This document shows positions 51,387-59,335 of a stretch of DNA of 64,000 nucleotides, piece after piece. The stretch comes from Maliibacterium massiliense (GTDB lineage Bacteria; Bacillota; Clostridia; Christensenellales; Maliibacteriaceae), in the NCBI RefSeq assembly GCF_900604345.1, contig NZ_LR026983.1, positions 1,736,001 to 1,800,000 of the forward strand. The letters run 5' to 3'. The translations under genes and the position numbers were made by a program. The notes under the pieces were generated by a model. The model had not been told where the DNA came from and did not search any database. It worked only from the letters and a program-made list of their open reading frames with translations. The first letter of the stretch is position 1; each line of letters opens with the position of its first letter.

Positions 51387-52118
51387 ATGACAGCAACGAT
51401 GATCGTACTTTTTCTGGCCGCGTGCGCGGGCGGCGCGGTGGTGCAGAGCGTGGGAGGCTTTGGCTTTGGCATCCTTGTGATGAGCGTCTTTCCCTACATC
51501 CTGCCCTCCTATGGCCAGGCCATTGCCGTCACGACGTTGCTTTCGGTGGTGCTCACCGTATCGATGGCGATCCGGTACCGCAAACAGGCCGTATGGCAGC
51601 GGATTGTGGCGCCCTTTATCAGCTTTGTGATTGTAAGCACGCTGATCGCGCGCTTTACCGCCGGCGCGCAGGACGTGCTGCTGCGGCGGATGCTGGGCGT
51701 GCTGCTCATCGCGCTGAGCGTGTATTTCATCTTTTTCAATGGCAAAATCACGCTGCGCCCCACCATCGTAAACGGGCTGATCGTAGGCGCGCTCTGCGGC
51801 GTGACAAACGTGCTCTTTGGCATTGGCGGCCCGCCGGTGGTGATCTACCTGCTGGCCGTCAGCCAGTCCAAGGAGGCCTATCAGGGCACGGTGCAGGCCT
51901 ATTTTGCCCTGAGCGACTTGTACACGCTGGCGCTGCGCATCTCGGGCGGACTAGTGACGGGGCAGGTGCTGGGCCTGTGGGGTTTGGGCCTGTTGGCGCT
52001 GGGCGCGGGCCTTGTGGTGGGGCGCATGGTGTTTCAGCGCCTCAAGCCCGCCACTGTGCGCAAGCTGGTATATGCGGTGATGGCGTTGAGCGGCGTCACA
52101 CTGCTGTTTGCACGCTGA
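51387..52118 (+). CDS. TSUP (TauE/SafE) family permease
   Basis: 243 residues, AGGAG Shine-Dalgarno. Eight helices, with the duplicated TauE/SafE pattern: SVGGFGFGILVMSVFPYILP near 21 and GVTNVLFGIGGPPVVIYLL near 140. Members carry sulfite, sulfonates, sulfoacetate or related anions. No sulfur genes lie nearby to tell which. It stands alone between a terminator and the PAS-GGDEF gene 84 nt on. Confidence 0.88.
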   Translation: MTATMIVLFLAACAGGAVVQSVGGFGFGILVMSVFPYILPSYGQAIAVTTLLSVVLTVSMAIRYRKQAVWQRIVAPFISFVIVSTLIARFTAGAQDVLLRRMLGVLLIALSVYFIFFNGKITLRPTIVNGLIVGALCGVTNVLFGIGGPPVVIYLLAVSQSKEAYQGTVQAYFALSDLYTLALRISGGLVTGQVLGLWGLGLLALGAGLVVGRMVFQRLKPATVRKLVYAVMALSGVTLLFAR

Positions 52119-52201
52119 TGATCAAAGATAGAACGTGACATAGACCTGTAAACAGAGTAAAATATAGATAACTGGATAATTATGGGAGGTTTCTGACGAC
52201 C

Positions 52202-54007
52202 GTGCTGGTGGTTCCATCGCAAAAAAAGATCGTTGACGCGGCGATGCTGACGCAATGCGGGGAGGCCCTGCAGAACATCTACGATGAGATGTTTCTGCTG
52301 GATTTCTCGTGCGGCGCGCTGCGCACGATCTTTTATACCCCCGGCAGGCTGCTGTTTGCCCAGCAGCAAGACGCCGCGGCGTTTGCACCGCAGCAGATGC
52401 TAGCATCGTACGTGCACCCAGACGACCAGGCGCAGTTTTATAGGTTCTTCCAGCGGGATCAGCTGCAGCAGCTGCAAAGCAGGGCCGCATCCAAATGCGT
52501 GCTGCAGTTTCGCCACAAGGAAAAGGAGGGCGCCTATATCTGGATGGAGGTCACGGCCATGGCCGTGCCGTCGCTGGGGGATATGCGCGTGCTCTGCTGC
52601 GTGCGGGATGTGGACGAGCAAAAACAGGCGGAGCATGCTAATGCCGTGCTTCAGCGGGAAAACGAGGCGCTTGCGCGTGCATTTAGCAACATCTATCTGA
52701 CCATCGTGGAGCTGGATCTGCGCAGCGAACAGGCCAGCGTGATCAAGTCCTCCTCCCATATGGGCATGCAGGGCGCGCAGCAGCCCTGGATGCAGCTTTT
52801 GCGCTATTACTGCAACCGGCACATTCAGTTGGAGGACTTTCAGCAGGTGCTTGAGACGTTCTCCACCAAGGCCCTGCGCCAGATGCTCAAGAGCGGCCGC
52901 AGGAGCCGGACGCTGGAGGCGCGCTGCCGCTTTGACAGCGATTTGTACGCCTGGGTGGAGCTCAGCGTGGTGGCCATCGGCCCGCCCGAGGAGCAGAAGC
53001 TGCTGCTCACCAGCCGGGATATCCACGAGCAGCGGCTGCTGCGCAGCATCGTGGACCGCTTTGTGTACCAGAACTGCGATTATTTCGTGTACCTGGACGC
53101 CCGGCGCAACAGCTACGTCATGATCAGTGAAAATGACAAGCTGACGCCTGTGCTGCCTCCCTCCAGCGGCGATTACTGGGCGGAAGTGGAGGCGTTTGCA
53201 CACCGTTATGTGGCGCCCGAGGACCGCGAGACGTATCTGCGGGAGATGTCCCTTACACATGTGATGGAGGTGCTGGAGCACCAGAGCGACCACACCTTCT
53301 TCTTTGGTATGATCGACCCGGAGCGCGGTTACAGCCGCAAGCGCCAGCAGTTTATGTATTACGATAAGGCCAACGCGATGCTGCTGCTGACGCGCATTGA
53401 CGTGACGCGCATCTACCTGGACGAGCAGAAGCGCAGCAACCAGCTGCGCGAGGCGCTGCAGCAGGCGCGCACCGATGCGCTGACCACGCTCTTTAATTAC
53501 AGGACCATCGGCGATCTGATCACCAGCGCGCTACAGGCCAACCGGCATGCGCAGTCAGCGCTGCTGTTTATCGATTTGGACAACTTCAAGCAGGTCAACG
53601 ACACCCTGGGCCATCTGGAGGGGGATAAGCTGCTGCAGCGCTTTGCCGAAGCGCTGCGCCGCACGGTGCGCCCCAGGGACCTGGTGGGCCGCGCGGGCGG
53701 AGACGAATTTATTGTATATTTGCTGGATATCCCCGCGCACGAGCACGTTGCGCAGTGCGCCGCGCGGCTGCTGGATGTGGTCGCACAGCTGCGCGACGCG
53801 CGCCTGGATGCGCTGGAGGTCTCCTGCAGCATCGGCATTGCGCTCTACCCGCAGGACGGCACCGAGTACCGCGAGCTGGTAGACAAGGCGGATAAGGCGC
53901 TCTACTATGCCAAGGCGATGGGCAAAAAGCGCTTCGCCTTCTACAGCAAAGAGATGCGCTGCCACAGCCAGGGCTCCATGGTGACGGCCATCGATTCCCA
54001 GCGTTGA
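52202..54007 (+). CDS. Multi-PAS diguanylate cyclase (GGDEF)
   Basis: 601 residues from GTG 52202; GGGAGG at 52184-52189. No membrane helix, so cytoplasmic. Three PAS-like segments: about 25-145, 150-275 and 285-410 (each ending near a strand-rich R-D-V/I-D/H-E-Q pattern). GGDEF about 425-590: RTDALTTLFNYR, FIDLDNFKQVNDTLGH and AGGDEF at 499-504. The inhibitory RxxD is present five residues before GGDEF (RPRDLVGRA). The gene is expected to make c-di-GMP and be feedback-inhibited. Confidence 0.9.
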   Translation: MLVVPSQKKIVDAAMLTQCGEALQNIYDEMFLLDFSCGALRTIFYTPGRLLFAQQQDAAAFAPQQMLASYVHPDDQAQFYRFFQRDQLQQLQSRAASKCVLQFRHKEKEGAYIWMEVTAMAVPSLGDMRVLCCVRDVDEQKQAEHANAVLQRENEALARAFSNIYLTIVELDLRSEQASVIKSSSHMGMQGAQQPWMQLLRYYCNRHIQLEDFQQVLETFSTKALRQMLKSGRRSRTLEARCRFDSDLYAWVELSVVAIGPPEEQKLLLTSRDIHEQRLLRSIVDRFVYQNCDYFVYLDARRNSYVMISENDKLTPVLPPSSGDYWAEVEAFAHRYVAPEDRETYLREMSLTHVMEVLEHQSDHTFFFGMIDPERGYSRKRQQFMYYDKANAMLLLTRIDVTRIYLDEQKRSNQLREALQQARTDALTTLFNYRTIGDLITSALQANRHAQSALLFIDLDNFKQVNDTLGHLEGDKLLQRFAEALRRTVRPRDLVGRAGGDEFIVYLLDIPAHEHVAQCAARLLDVVAQLRDARLDALEVSCSIGIALYPQDGTEYRELVDKADKALYYAKAMGKKRFAFYSKEMRCHSQGSMVTAIDSQR

Positions 54008-54027
54008 TTCCTTAAAACAAATACGAT

Positions 54028-54059
54028 CAGGCCCGCTTGCGCATGCGCAAGCGGGCCTG
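54028..54059. repeat. 32-bp perfect palindrome with nearby partial copy
   Basis: Arms of 16 bp with no spacer (54028-54043 and 54044-54059). Part of the right arm, GCAAGCGGGCCT, recurs at 54079-54090. No T run, so it is not a usual terminator, though it may act as one. 54008-54292 has no gene. Confidence 0.7.
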
Positions 54060-54247
54060 GTTTCCTTTACGGGGAAAAGCAAGCGGGCCTTCCTTTTAAA
54101 TGGCGCGGCGGCGCCTCTGCGCGCATAGCAAGCAAATAGGCGGCGGCACGCGTGGGATGGCGATGCCGCCGCACGGAAAATACAGACGGCATCCGCACGA
54201 CAGAACCCCACCTGCGATATGGCGCGTCTGCACGCGCGCAACGTAAA

Positions 54248-54278
54248 GAGGCTGCGCGCCAAAATGGCCCGCAGCCTC
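54248..54278 (-). terminator. Terminator of the ABC exporter operon
   Basis: 9-bp stem GAGGCTGCG/CGCAGCCTC (54248-54256 with 54270-54278) with an inner GGC/GCC and T3 on the minus strand, 15 nt after the permease stop. Confidence 0.65.
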
Positions 54279-54292
54279 CGTTACCGTTGATG

Positions 54293-55876
54293 TTACAGCG
54301 CGCGCCACAGCTTGGCGCCGTGGGCGTTGAGCAGGGCCCACGCGGCGATGCCCAGCGCCACCAGCACGCCCGCTGCCAGCAGGTAGTAGGTATCCGCCGC
54401 AAGCGGCAGCAGTGTGTAGCCCGCCACCAGCAGCGCGATGAGCGCAAAGCCCAGCAGCATGGCGACCACTACGCTGGCGCTCTGCTTGACTACCACCGTG
54501 GGGTTGGTCCAGTTGAAGCGGGGGAAAAGCAGGTTGATGTAGAGCCCCGCCACGCTGATGAACCAGCACAGCGCAAGGGGTATGACGAAGATACACACGC
54601 GCGCAACCGCGCTCATGGGAAAGGCAATGTTGAACAGCACACCCCCCACGACAAGCGTGGGCACCATCACCAGCAGGTTCAGCATGACTTTGGAGAGAAA
54701 GAGCGTGCGCGTGCGCACCGGCAGGGATTTGGCAATCCACAGGCTCTTGCCCTCCAGCGAGATGGCGCAGGTGCAGGTGCTCGATACCGCGATGCAGAAA
54801 CAGACCACCAGCAGCACCACCGCAGGCATCATGCCCGCAGCGCCGGGGATTTCAAACATCGTGGCGATGGCCTGCGCATCAAAGAACAGGCAGGCGATGG
54901 CGGCCGCCAGCACCAGCACGCCGCCGAAGGCGGTGTTGAACACGTAGATGGGGGTGCTTAAAAAACTGCGCAGCTCGCGGCGGGTGAGCGCCGCCAGGGG
55001 GGAGCCCGCCCTTTGGGCCGAGAGCTTGAAATTGTGGCGGGTGCGCACCGCGCTCAGACGGCTTTGGATATGCTGGAACGTTTTGGCAAGCAGCAGCACA
55101 AACAGTGCAAAGGGGAGCAGCGCGGCCAGGGCCAGGTAGAGAAAGGGCAGCCCGCCGCCCAATGCAGCCTGGGCGAACCACTGTGCGGGCGGATAGACGC
55201 CGCCCACCGCCGCGGCGAGGGACGCGCCGTTGCGCAGCAGCCCCTCCAGCACATTGGGCATGTTGAAGGAGAGCGCCATCAGGCCGATGAAAAAGGCGAA
55301 GAAACCCACGATCATCACCGCGTTTTTGTAGCGCATATGGGCGGCAACGGCCGAGACGATATACGCAAACAGGCAGCCCAGCGCAATCGATGGCAGCGGC
55401 AGCAGGAAAAACAGGGGGATGAGCAGCAGGTAGAAACCCAGATCCGCGCCCGCGTAAATACCGTAGATGATACACCCGGGCAGCAAAAACAGCAGGTTGA
55501 CGGCGTAGATGTAGAGGGTCATCATGGCGATCTTGCTCAGCACGATGGAAAACCGGGGCACCGGCATGGAAAGCAGCAGATCATAGTCCTTAAAGGAGAA
55601 CAGCATGCCCTGCGCCCGCAGCAGCGTCAGCACCAGCGAAAGGGCGCTCGCGGTAAAGGCGCACATCACAAGCAGCATGGGCAGCTGGCCGATGGGCGCC
55701 AGGCTCTGGGCGAGCAGCGCGTAGTACAGGGTGATGTACGCGCCCAGGATCAGTATCGCAAGGGCCGTAAAGAACAGCATGGCGCTGCCGCGCTTGTTGC
55801 CGCTCTTGCGTGTTGCTTGGCCCGCGCCCAGGGCGTTTTTGACGCCGGCGCGTATTAAAAGGAAAAATTCACGCAT
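54293..55876 (-). CDS. ABC-2 type permease of an exporter
   Basis: 527 residues from ATG 55876, which overlaps the ATPase stop by 8 nt. About twelve hydrophobic helices in two halves with a cytoplasmic loop near 295 (FQHIQSRLSAVRTRHNFKLSAQRAG). This matches the large ABC-exporter permeases of Firmicutes with an ATPase upstream. Substrate unknown; no lantibiotic or drug-resistance markers accompany it. Confidence 0.85.
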   Translation of the reverse strand: MREFFLLIRAGVKNALGAGQATRKSGNKRGSAMLFFTALAILILGAYITLYYALLAQSLAPIGQLPMLLVMCAFTASALSLVLTLLRAQGMLFSFKDYDLLLSMPVPRFSIVLSKIAMMTLYIYAVNLLFLLPGCIIYGIYAGADLGFYLLLIPLFFLLPLPSIALGCLFAYIVSAVAAHMRYKNAVMIVGFFAFFIGLMALSFNMPNVLEGLLRNGASLAAAVGGVYPPAQWFAQAALGGGLPFLYLALAALLPFALFVLLLAKTFQHIQSRLSAVRTRHNFKLSAQRAGSPLAALTRRELRSFLSTPIYVFNTAFGGVLVLAAAIACLFFDAQAIATMFEIPGAAGMMPAVVLLVVCFCIAVSSTCTCAISLEGKSLWIAKSLPVRTRTLFLSKVMLNLLVMVPTLVVGGVLFNIAFPMSAVARVCIFVIPLALCWFISVAGLYINLLFPRFNWTNPTVVVKQSASVVVAMLLGFALIALLVAGYTLLPLAADTYYLLAAGVLVALGIAAWALLNAHGAKLWRAL

Positions 55877-56582
55877 TGTCAATCAACTCCAAGAAGACGT
55901 CTTCCAGCGACTCGTTTCCGCGCACTTCGTCCATGGTGCCCATGGCCACCATGCGCCCCTTTTGAATGATGCCCACCTTATCGCACAGCTTTTCGGCCAC
56001 CTCCAGCACGTGGGTGGAAAAGAAAATGGCACTGCCCGCATCGCACAGCTCCCGCATAAAGCCCTTGAGCAGGTGTGAAGCCTTGGGATCCAGTCCCACA
56101 AACGGCTCGTCGAGGATCAGCAGCTTGGGCGCGTGGATCAGCGCCGAGATGATGGCCAGCTTCTGCTTCATGCCGTGGGAGTAGGAGGCGATGGTGTCGC
56201 CCAGGTTGCGCGTCAGCTCCAGCGCGTCGGCATACCTGGCGATGCGCGCGGTGCGCACGTCGCCGGGCACCTGGTACACGTCCGCGATAAAGTTCAGGTA
56301 GGCGATGCCCTTGAGCCCCTCGTAGAGGTCGGGGTTATCGGGGATGTAGGCCATTTTCATTTTACAGCCCATCGCGTCGGTGCGGATGGAAGCCCCGTCA
56401 ATGCGGATGTCCCCGTCGGTGAAATCCAAAATGCCGGCCACCGCCTTGAGCGTGGTGGTCTTACCCGCGCCGTTGTGCCCGATAAAGCCGAAGATATCGC
56501 CAGCCTGCACCTCCAGCGACAGGTCGTCGACCGCCTTGCGTCCCTTCTCGTAGGACTTGGAGAAATGTTGGATTGACAGCAT
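55869..56582 (-). CDS. ABC exporter ATP-binding protein
   Basis: 237 residues. Walker A GHNGAGKTTT near 35, signature YSHGMKQKL near 134 (SHGMKQ in place of SGG), Walker B LLILDEPFVGLDP near 155, H-switch STHVLE near 190. This BcrA/YhaQ-like ATPase pairs with the permease downstream. GGGAGG precedes the start. A good sigma-A promoter lies upstream. Confidence 0.92.
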   Translation of the reverse strand: MLSIQHFSKSYEKGRKAVDDLSLEVQAGDIFGFIGHNGAGKTTTLKAVAGILDFTDGDIRIDGASIRTDAMGCKMKMAYIPDNPDLYEGLKGIAYLNFIADVYQVPGDVRTARIARYADALELTRNLGDTIASYSHGMKQKLAIISALIHAPKLLILDEPFVGLDPKASHLLKGFMRELCDAGSAIFFSTHVLEVAEKLCDKVGIIQKGRMVAMGTMDEVRGNESLEDVFLELIDNA

Positions 56583-56617
56583 GGCACATGTGCCTCCCTC
56601 TTTCTTGTGTTATATGG

Positions 56618-56646
56618 ATTATAGAACAAATGCCTGTTGATTGCAA
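56618..56646 (-). promoter_or_regulatory. Sigma-A promoter of the ABC exporter operon
   Basis: Minus strand TTGCAA (56646-56641), 17-bp spacer, TATAAT (56623-56618), 36 nt before the ATPase start. Confidence 0.78.
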
Positions 56647-56647
56647 C

Positions 56648-56679
56648 AAAAAAAGCGCCGCTTTCGCACAGCGCGGCGC
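56648..56679 (-). terminator. Terminator of the alpha/beta hydrolase
   Basis: Stem GCGCCGC/GCGGCGC (56655-56661 with 56673-56679) followed on the minus strand by T7. It touches the -35 box of the ABC operon promoter. Confidence 0.78.
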
Positions 56680-56699
56680 GTTAAATTTGTATAAAAGCC

Positions 56700-57617
56700 T
56701 CAAAGCTTGAGGCGGGCGAGAAATGCGTCGATGCGCGCGGCGTAGCGCGCGGGGTCCGCATTGTAGGCAAGCGCGTGCCCCGCGCCCGCGGCGAGGTAGA
56801 TGTCCTTGACGCCCGGCTTGGCGCGGTACATCTCCAGCGAATGGGCAGGGGGCACAAAGTCGTCCGCGTCCCCGTGGATGAACAGCACCGGCGTCTCGAC
56901 GCGCGCGATATCGTGCAAGGGGGATACCTGGCCAAAGCGGAAGCGGGCCAGCACCCAGGCAAAGCAGCTGGACAGCACAAGCGTGGGGAAGGCGGGAAAG
57001 TACAGCTCGCCCAGATGCATCTCGGCCAACAGAATGCGCAGATCGCGGTAGGGGCAGTCCGCAATGGCAAAATCCACGCGGTCGTCGATGGCCAGATGCT
57101 GCAGCACCGTGGCCGCGCCCAGCGACTGGCCCATGGTGCCGATCACATGGCCGGCGCCGTTTTTTTGCACCACCCAGTCCACCAGGGACTTGAGGTCCTT
57201 TTTTTCATAATAGCCATAGGTGGTGTTGCGCCCGCCGCTCTCACCGTGAAAGCGCATGTCGTAGAGCAGCACGTTAAAGCCGCGCGCGTAAAAGAGCAGC
57301 GCGTATTTGGCCATGATGTAGCGCGTCTGGCGGATGCCGTGGGAAAAGATCACCGTCCCGCGCGCATGCGGATGGACCGCGTAGCTGCAGGCAATGCCGT
57401 AGCCGTTGGGGGACGCGACGCGCAGGGATTGCCACGGGAGTGCGTCCAGCGCAGCCGGGCGCAGCACTCCTTGTGCCGCATCCTTTAAAATGCTCTGCGT
57501 GGCGTTTAAACGGGGCCGCGGGTAGATGATGTACACCGCGATAAAGAGGGCTGCCAGCAGAAAAAACACCGCCAGCACGCCAAGGAAGATCAGCAACATG
57601 ACCGCAACGGGATGCAT
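56700..57617 (-). CDS. Membrane-anchored alpha/beta hydrolase
   Basis: 305 residues; AAGGAGGG Shine-Dalgarno. N-terminal membrane helix (MLLIFLGVLAVFFLLAALFIAVYII). Hydrolase core: SHGIRQTRY near 93 (oxyanion), nucleophile GQSLGAA near 165, IHGDADDFVP (Asp) near 252 and AGHALAYN (His) near 282. Fits the serine aminopeptidase/S33-like esterases on the outer face. Transcribed with patatin upstream: 33-nt gap. Confidence 0.85.
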   Translation of the reverse strand: MHPVAVMLLIFLGVLAVFFLLAALFIAVYIIYPRPRLNATQSILKDAAQGVLRPAALDALPWQSLRVASPNGYGIACSYAVHPHARGTVIFSHGIRQTRYIMAKYALLFYARGFNVLLYDMRFHGESGGRNTTYGYYEKKDLKSLVDWVVQKNGAGHVIGTMGQSLGAATVLQHLAIDDRVDFAIADCPYRDLRILLAEMHLGELYFPAFPTLVLSSCFAWVLARFRFGQVSPLHDIARVETPVLFIHGDADDFVPPAHSLEMYRAKPGVKDIYLAAGAGHALAYNADPARYAARIDAFLARLKL

Positions 57618-57650
57618 TTTAGGTTTAGTCCCTCCTTATCATGTGCGCCA

Positions 57651-58814
57651 TTAGGCGTAAGTCTGTATCAGGGCGTTGAGCGCGTTTGTAACGCGCATCA
57701 GGCGCTTGACGGCGGGCAGGGGCAGCGCGCGGGCCAGGCGCTCAAAGTTGCCCTCCAGCAGCAGCTCCACGATGACCACGTTGCGCTGCGCCTCGGAAAG
57801 CGCGCCCTGGCCGCGGCGGCGCAACAGCGCGATGACTGCCTCCACGCTCAGCTTGCCGCGGGTTTGCAGGTAGAGCACGTGCACCGCCTCGCGGCGCGCA
57901 AGCAGCGCGTGCAGAAAATCGTCCGCGCCGTAGACGCGCGTGCGCGTAAGGCCGTAGATCACGCCCGCCTGCTCCAAGAGCGCGGCCTCCGTTTCTTGGC
58001 AGAGCAGGCGGTACTGTACGGGCGGGAAGTAATAGTAGACGCCCTGCAGCAGGCTGAACGCCTTGCGGGTATCCAGATACCCCAGCGCGCGGTTGCGCGC
58101 GATGGTCTCAGGCGTCAGGTCAAAGGCACTGCCCAGCTTGAGGCGGTTGCTGATGTGGGTCAGGGTGATGCCGTCGGTCACCACCTTTTTGTGGCTGCGC
58201 GGGCTGCGGATGTCAATGGCGATGATGTTGCGGATGCCCCGCGCGCGCAGCATCGATATGGGCAGGTTGTCGGCAAGGCCGCCATCTAAGTAGGTGTTGC
58301 CGTCAATGCGGATGCGCTGCAGACCCGGGTAAGCCGCGCTTGCCAGCAGGTAATCGGTCAGCTTCTCCGGCGGGATGTCCTCCTTAAAGAGCATCAGCGC
58401 CTGACGCTGGCGCAGCGCGTAGGTGACCAGGCCGTAGTCGATGGGCGAGGCCATGAGCCGCGCGGGGTCCACGCTGTGCTCGATCAGCGCGCGCAAGGGG
58501 GAGGTGTCCACCCCCTTGTGCAGCAGAATCTCTTTGGCCAGCACGTTGGCATTTTTTGCAGTGAGCATGTTGGCGGAGCGCAGGTGCGCGTCCTTGGGTA
58601 GGCGGAAGAACCGATCCACCGTCAGGTTATCGTAAATCCTCTTTGCGCCCTCCAAATCCTGCAGCGCCATCAGCGCGCCGTTGAGCGCGCCGATGGAGGT
58701 GCCCACCACCGCGTCGTAGCGCACGCCCAGCTCGTCTAAGGCGCACCAGGCGCCGATCTCATAGGCGCCCTTGGTGCCGCCCCCGGCAAGCGCGATGCCC
58801 AATGGCTCCGCCAT
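57651..58814 (-). CDS. Patatin-like phospholipase
   Basis: 387 residues from ATG 58814. ALAGGGTKGAYEIG (oxyanion loop) at 8-21, nucleophile GTSIG with Ser40, and DGGLADNLP near 178 (catalytic Asp). The C-terminal half is helical and unassigned. Acts on acyl chains of lipids; the cell site is cytoplasmic or peripheral. An extended -10 (TGGTATAAT, minus strand) lies near 58862-58854. It and the alpha/beta hydrolase next to it form a lipid-hydrolase pair. Confidence 0.87.
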   Translation of the reverse strand: MAEPLGIALAGGGTKGAYEIGAWCALDELGVRYDAVVGTSIGALNGALMALQDLEGAKRIYDNLTVDRFFRLPKDAHLRSANMLTAKNANVLAKEILLHKGVDTSPLRALIEHSVDPARLMASPIDYGLVTYALRQRQALMLFKEDIPPEKLTDYLLASAAYPGLQRIRIDGNTYLDGGLADNLPISMLRARGIRNIIAIDIRSPRSHKKVVTDGITLTHISNRLKLGSAFDLTPETIARNRALGYLDTRKAFSLLQGVYYYFPPVQYRLLCQETEAALLEQAGVIYGLTRTRVYGADDFLHALLARREAVHVLYLQTRGKLSVEAVIALLRRRGQGALSEAQRNVVIVELLLEGNFERLARALPLPAVKRLMRVTNALNALIQTYA

Positions 58815-59150
58815 AACAATGCCGCCCCCCGTCTTGCTGCAATACGCACCCATTATACCACAGGCGCCGCGGGCCGCGCGTGATATGCGCGTGTTTGCGC
58901 GCATGCGCGCTGCCACATCCCGCTTAAAATACGATGCTGCGGCGCCACCGGCGTCAAAAATGCGCGCGGGGCGCGCCTTGCGTTTCGGCACGTTTTGTTT
59001 TACTATAAATCAGATAGGAACGCATTTATGCGTTTGATCTCGTGTGATGCGCAGAAGCGGAAAGACAGAGACGGTTTTTAACGGAACTGGCCGGGGGAGT
59101 TTATGCGATAACAAGAGAGATGCTAAGGCAAACGACCCAATGGCATTTTG

Positions 59151-59320
59151 TATCGCACCCCCAAAGGGCTGCGTGGATTGAATGAAATCGATGCGGGGGC
59201 CCTGCGTTTAATGGAAGAGCCCGAAGGTCGCACCGCGAAGGGGTGCGTGGATTGCGGACGCCATCCTTGCAGGCCCTTCAAAACACGATGAGGTGGATCG
59301 CACCCAAGCGGAGGGTGCGC
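59151..59320 (+). repeat. Three degenerate repeats resembling type I-C CRISPR repeats
   Basis: Three units share TCGCACC... with GGGTGCG or GGGCTGCG, and two share GCGTGGATTG. Unit 1 starts 59153, unit 2 59228, unit 3 59298, so the spacing is 75 and 70 bp. The inverted TCGCACC/GGTGCG core and the GTGGATTG tail resemble type I-C repeats such as that of Bacillus halodurans. Spacers would be about 40 bp, longer than usual for I-C. No cas genes are in the window. It could be a relic or an unrelated hairpin family. The rest of 58815-59150 shows no gene. Confidence 0.45.
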
Positions 59321-59335
59321 AAGGAGGATAGAGAC

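Noticed and set aside
57770..58993. Longer start of the patatin gene at 58991
   Set aside because: The added 59 residues lie over the promoter region and contain no conserved sequence; ATG 58814 begins with the family's own start.
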